Made by a program: the position numbers and the translations under genes
In this document: one piece after another, positions 61,962-64,000 of the stretch
How positions within the stretch are numbered: the first letter of the stretch is position 1
How the letters are laid out: each line of letters opens with the position of its first letter
From: Comamonas koreensis
GTDB taxonomy: Bacteria > Pseudomonadota > Gammaproteobacteria > Burkholderiales > Burkholderiaceae_C
DNA length: 64,000 bases
Assembly (NCBI RefSeq): GCF_021026195.1
Contig: NZ_JAJNCT010000010.1
Span: 495,041 to 559,040 of the forward strand
Direction of reading: 5' to 3'
Notes under the pieces: model-generated
The model's database searches: none
The model's input: only the letters and a program-made list of their open reading frames with translations
What the model was told of the DNA's origin: nothing

Positions 61962-62026
61962 AACGCAGCGGATCGCCCAAGCCCGCGCTCAGACCATGGC
62001 AGAGAGTATTGCAGAGGATCCCTAGG

Positions 62027-62243
62027 AGTAGTCACAGAACATGCGATCATTTTCACATCCCCGAGCAACACTAACATAAACTTCACAACAATAGTTGCTT
62101 AACAGGTAGGTAACGCAGTTATTTTCGGCGATTTCTCTATAGAAATTTCAAAAGAAAATAATAGGGCCAGCAAAAACCTCAACCAGACAATCAGTTAGAA
62201 ATTAATCTACCACCCTATTTTTTTAATTTAATTTATATAAATT
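62027..62243. other. AT-rich gap after the protease gene
   Basis: About 215 bases of AT-rich sequence that follows the convergent protease stop. No gene or clear terminator seen. Confidence 0.5.
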
Positions 62244-63479
62244 TCAATTAAGCTTTATCTTAACATTGCTAAAATGTGCAAAATAAGGTATAAGCGGTTG
62301 ATAGATAGAAATTGTTGTGCCGCCACCTACAACTGCGCCGCAGGTATTATTTGAAGCTCCTAGAATCCCGGTATAAACGCCTAACGCATTGAAATTACTA
62401 TTCACTACGGGGCCGCCAGAATCGCCACCGCCCCCACAGAATGTAGCCTCAGCCAAATTATACAAACGTCCTTTAATAGCGACACTTGTATTAGTTGATT
62501 TCTGAACTCCACACCTCCACCCAGTTGTCCCACCAAACCTGCATACGGTCTGCCCCATAACTGGAGACGCCACATCGTTTACCCATCTTGCCGTATTATT
62601 CTGATACATCATCACAGGCGGAAGATTATGAGCATGGTTAACGTTCCCAAAGAGAACAGCATCCATCGCAAATGGCATCCCACTTGCCAAATACTCCCCA
62701 ATATACCCTCCCTTTCTCGATCCCGTCGGACTCCCACCCATATTAAAGTGCACATCTTTCCAAGCTCGATTCTGTTCATAACAATGAGCCGCCGTTACAT
62801 TTCCTTGATAAATTCCATCAATAAGCACATTGAATCCTGCACTGCAGAGGTACATCGCACTGGTTCCAGCTGTGGTCGAGCCAATTTTAGTGCCTCCATA
62901 AAGATCCCACATAAATCTCGCAGGAGCAGACTGTTCTTCAAGATCAAAGAGATCTGAAGAAAATTCATATTTACTCAAAATCTCATTCACAATGGAGAAG
63001 TTTTCCTTCATCGTGCGGACGATCAACCTATTTTCCTCATCATTAATGGCAATACTAAGGATTAGTGGATTATTCTCGCTAGAATAAGGTTTAAATATAT
63101 TTAATATTTCACTACGTTTTCCTTCTAAATCTTTATAGCTATATTTCACATTAACTATCTCTAGAGCAGGCACTAACTCAGTTAGTTTGCTTTCATCAGT
63201 GTTTCCCGAAATTGCTATAACATGCTTTGCGCGATTTTCCGAATCATATCGGATCCAAGTTCCAGCATAACCTAACTCAGGGTTAGCTTTTATTTTTTCT
63301 AAGTTTGTTGAAATTTTTGAGACTAATTCAATGTTTTCTTTTGTGTTGAATTTCTCCAAGTTTGCTGCTTCTAGTGCCTCTTCTTTCGAAGCGTAAAAAT
63401 CTACAGTTGTGGATTGCTCATTAGCATATAAATTTACACTACAAATTGCAGCTGAAGCTAGAATAATAAATTTTTTCAA
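62244..63479 (-). CDS. Secreted trypsin-like (S1) serine protease with pro-region
   Basis: A 411-residue exported protease. Signal peptide residues 1-19 (MKKFIILASAAICSVNLYA). A pro-region of about 165 residues with a beta-alpha-beta-like repeat (WIRYDSENRAKHVIAISGNT; KRSEILNIFKPY) resembles the pro-regions of alpha-lytic/streptogrisin-type enzymes. The catalytic triad is His232 (NVTAAHCY), Asp273 (FAMDAVLFG) and Ser354 (GGGGDSGGPVV); Cys pairs at 212/233 and 313/324 probably form disulfides. GC is far below the neighbouring genes, so it was likely acquired. AGGAGAG precedes the start. Confidence 0.9.
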   Translation of the reverse strand: MKKFIILASAAICSVNLYANEQSTTVDFYASKEEALEAANLEKFNTKENIELVSKISTNLEKIKANPELGYAGTWIRYDSENRAKHVIAISGNTDESKLTELVPALEIVNVKYSYKDLEGKRSEILNIFKPYSSENNPLILSIAINDEENRLIVRTMKENFSIVNEILSKYEFSSDLFDLEEQSAPARFMWDLYGGTKIGSTTAGTSAMYLCSAGFNVLIDGIYQGNVTAAHCYEQNRAWKDVHFNMGGSPTGSRKGGYIGEYLASGMPFAMDAVLFGNVNHAHNLPPVMMYQNNTARWVNDVASPVMGQTVCRFGGTTGWRCGVQKSTNTSVAIKGRLYNLAEATFCGGGGDSGGPVVNSNFNALGVYTGILGASNNTCGAVVGGGTTISIYQPLIPYFAHFSNVKIKLN

Positions 63480-63783
63480 AATTCTCTCCTGATAGAAATC
63501 AAATAAGCCGACTTATGTATTTCACGGTCGGCGTAAATTTGCCTGCATCATCACGCGACCTGAGCCTGATGATCAATGAATACTATCAGAAATACCTTTC
63601 CAATTTCTTACAACTATGATTAGACATTGAAGCAATCAACGCTGTGCACACAATCTAAGCGCAGAAACAAAAATACCTCCTAGGCGCCGCATATAGCACC
63701 AAAGAGGCATTTCAGTTTTTGGGCTACTCGCCCCTGCAGGCCTGATTGGCCGCATCTCCGTTCGAGCTGCGCAGGATGTTGAC
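63480..63783. other. Gap upstream of the protease gene
   Basis: About 300 bases. It must hold the protease promoter, near 63490-63640 (AT-rich). No other feature supported. Confidence 0.45.
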
Positions 63784-63975
63784 TTGGTAGCAGAGCATGA
63801 AATGTGTGCTGGTCTAGTCTCCCCGGACACATCGATAGGTGGACTTCACTTGGACGAGAAACATGAGCAAGAGACAGTGCGCTACCGAGGCATCGCCAAG
63901 AGCGACAACAAGCTCCAAATGAAGTTTGCGCTGCCTGGGCTTCCCCCGGTTTTCCGGACACATCGAATGACATGA
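63784..63975 (+). pseudogene. IS5-family transposase C-terminal scrap
   Basis: The frame contains EKHEQETVRYRGIAKSDNKL then QMKFALPGL, close to the K-V-R-Y-R-G-L-A-K-N...L-x-x-L-F-A-L-x-N-L end typical of IS5-family transposases. Nothing upstream belongs to it. Fragment only. Confidence 0.5.
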
Positions 63976-64000
63976 TGCGTTTAGGAGGCGAATATGCCAA
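63952..64000 (+). mobile_element. Possible left end of an insertion sequence running off the window
   Basis: TTCCGGACACATCGA (63952-63966), similar to CCCGGACACATCGA at 63825-63838, precedes TTTAGGAGGCGAAT and an ATG at 63994 reading ATGCCAA. The strong Shine-Dalgarno and the sequence context suggest the start of a transposase OrfA, but only seven bases of the gene are visible. Confidence 0.35.

Larger units (their letters stand above)
61815..62020. mobile_element. Non-coding inverted-repeat element (MITE-like)
   Basis: About 206 bp between CCTAGG flanks (61809-61814 and 62021-62026). The outer ends are related inverted repeats: GGATGCTCTGCAAAACC (left) and, inward from the right, GGATCCTCTGCAATACTC. 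Inside are four 16-bp tandem repeats and an 18-bp hairpin. No coding capacity. The left flank is shared with the IS481 copy. Confidence 0.6.

Overview
The window looks like a high-GC betaproteobacterial chromosome, most likely a Comamonas or a close relative in the Comamonadaceae. The evidence is the gene content and order: a cox cluster with a coxB fused to cytochrome c, DUF1841, DUF2909 and DUF2970 proteins, a Bug/TctC receptor, IPTL-CTERM-like C-termini, and short AT-rich repeats of the type scattered through comamonad genomes. No species can be fixed from this sequence alone.

Positions 1 to about 46,240 read as core chromosome. In order: the end of ftsY; a large secreted metallophosphoesterase; a DeoR regulator; cutA; rpoH; a block running from a TctC receptor into two membrane di-iron hydroxylase/desaturase genes, a ketosynthase III fused to a heme-oxygenase-like di-iron oxidase, an unrecognised partner and a gamma-glutamylcyclotransferase-like protein (6,176-12,258); a urease cluster with ureD divergent from the rest (12,283-18,816); a complete aa3-type cytochrome c oxidase structural and assembly cluster (18,850-28,697, minus strand); BioC-like methyltransferase, comF, trmL, a LysE exporter, a KefC-like antiporter, DUF1841 and a diheme cytochrome c; a MoxR ATPase with a distal VWA partner; tamA-tamB; and a MOSC/MGMT-like fusion.

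A tRNA-Arg(CCT) at 46,244-46,318 marks a sharp change. From there to 64,000 the sequence is accessory: lower or mixed GC, small orphan genes, insertion-sequence debris and pseudogenes. A WGR/beta-propeller gene lies with a truncated serine-recombinase tail between two 35-bp direct repeats. A deleted IS150-like relic, a dead IS3 copy, an IS481 copy with an amber stop, a non-coding palindrome-bearing element and an IS5 scrap follow. Among them are intact-looking cargo genes: a zinc-ribbon protein, a HEVGH metallopeptidase, an IPTL-CTERM surface protein, CbrC, a TSUP exporter with an AraC regulator, a small HAD protein and an AT-rich secreted trypsin-like protease. No integrase is visible, so calling this an island anchored at the tRNA is an inference.

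The most promising unusual system is the 7.1-12.3 kb lipid-type block. Its central 646-residue protein keeps both a thiolase Cys/His/Asn triad and a full set of candidate di-iron ligands on one chain, flanked by two histidine-box membrane oxygenases with start/stop overlaps. This suggests an enzyme series that condenses and oxidatively tailors an acyl chain. The product is unknown.
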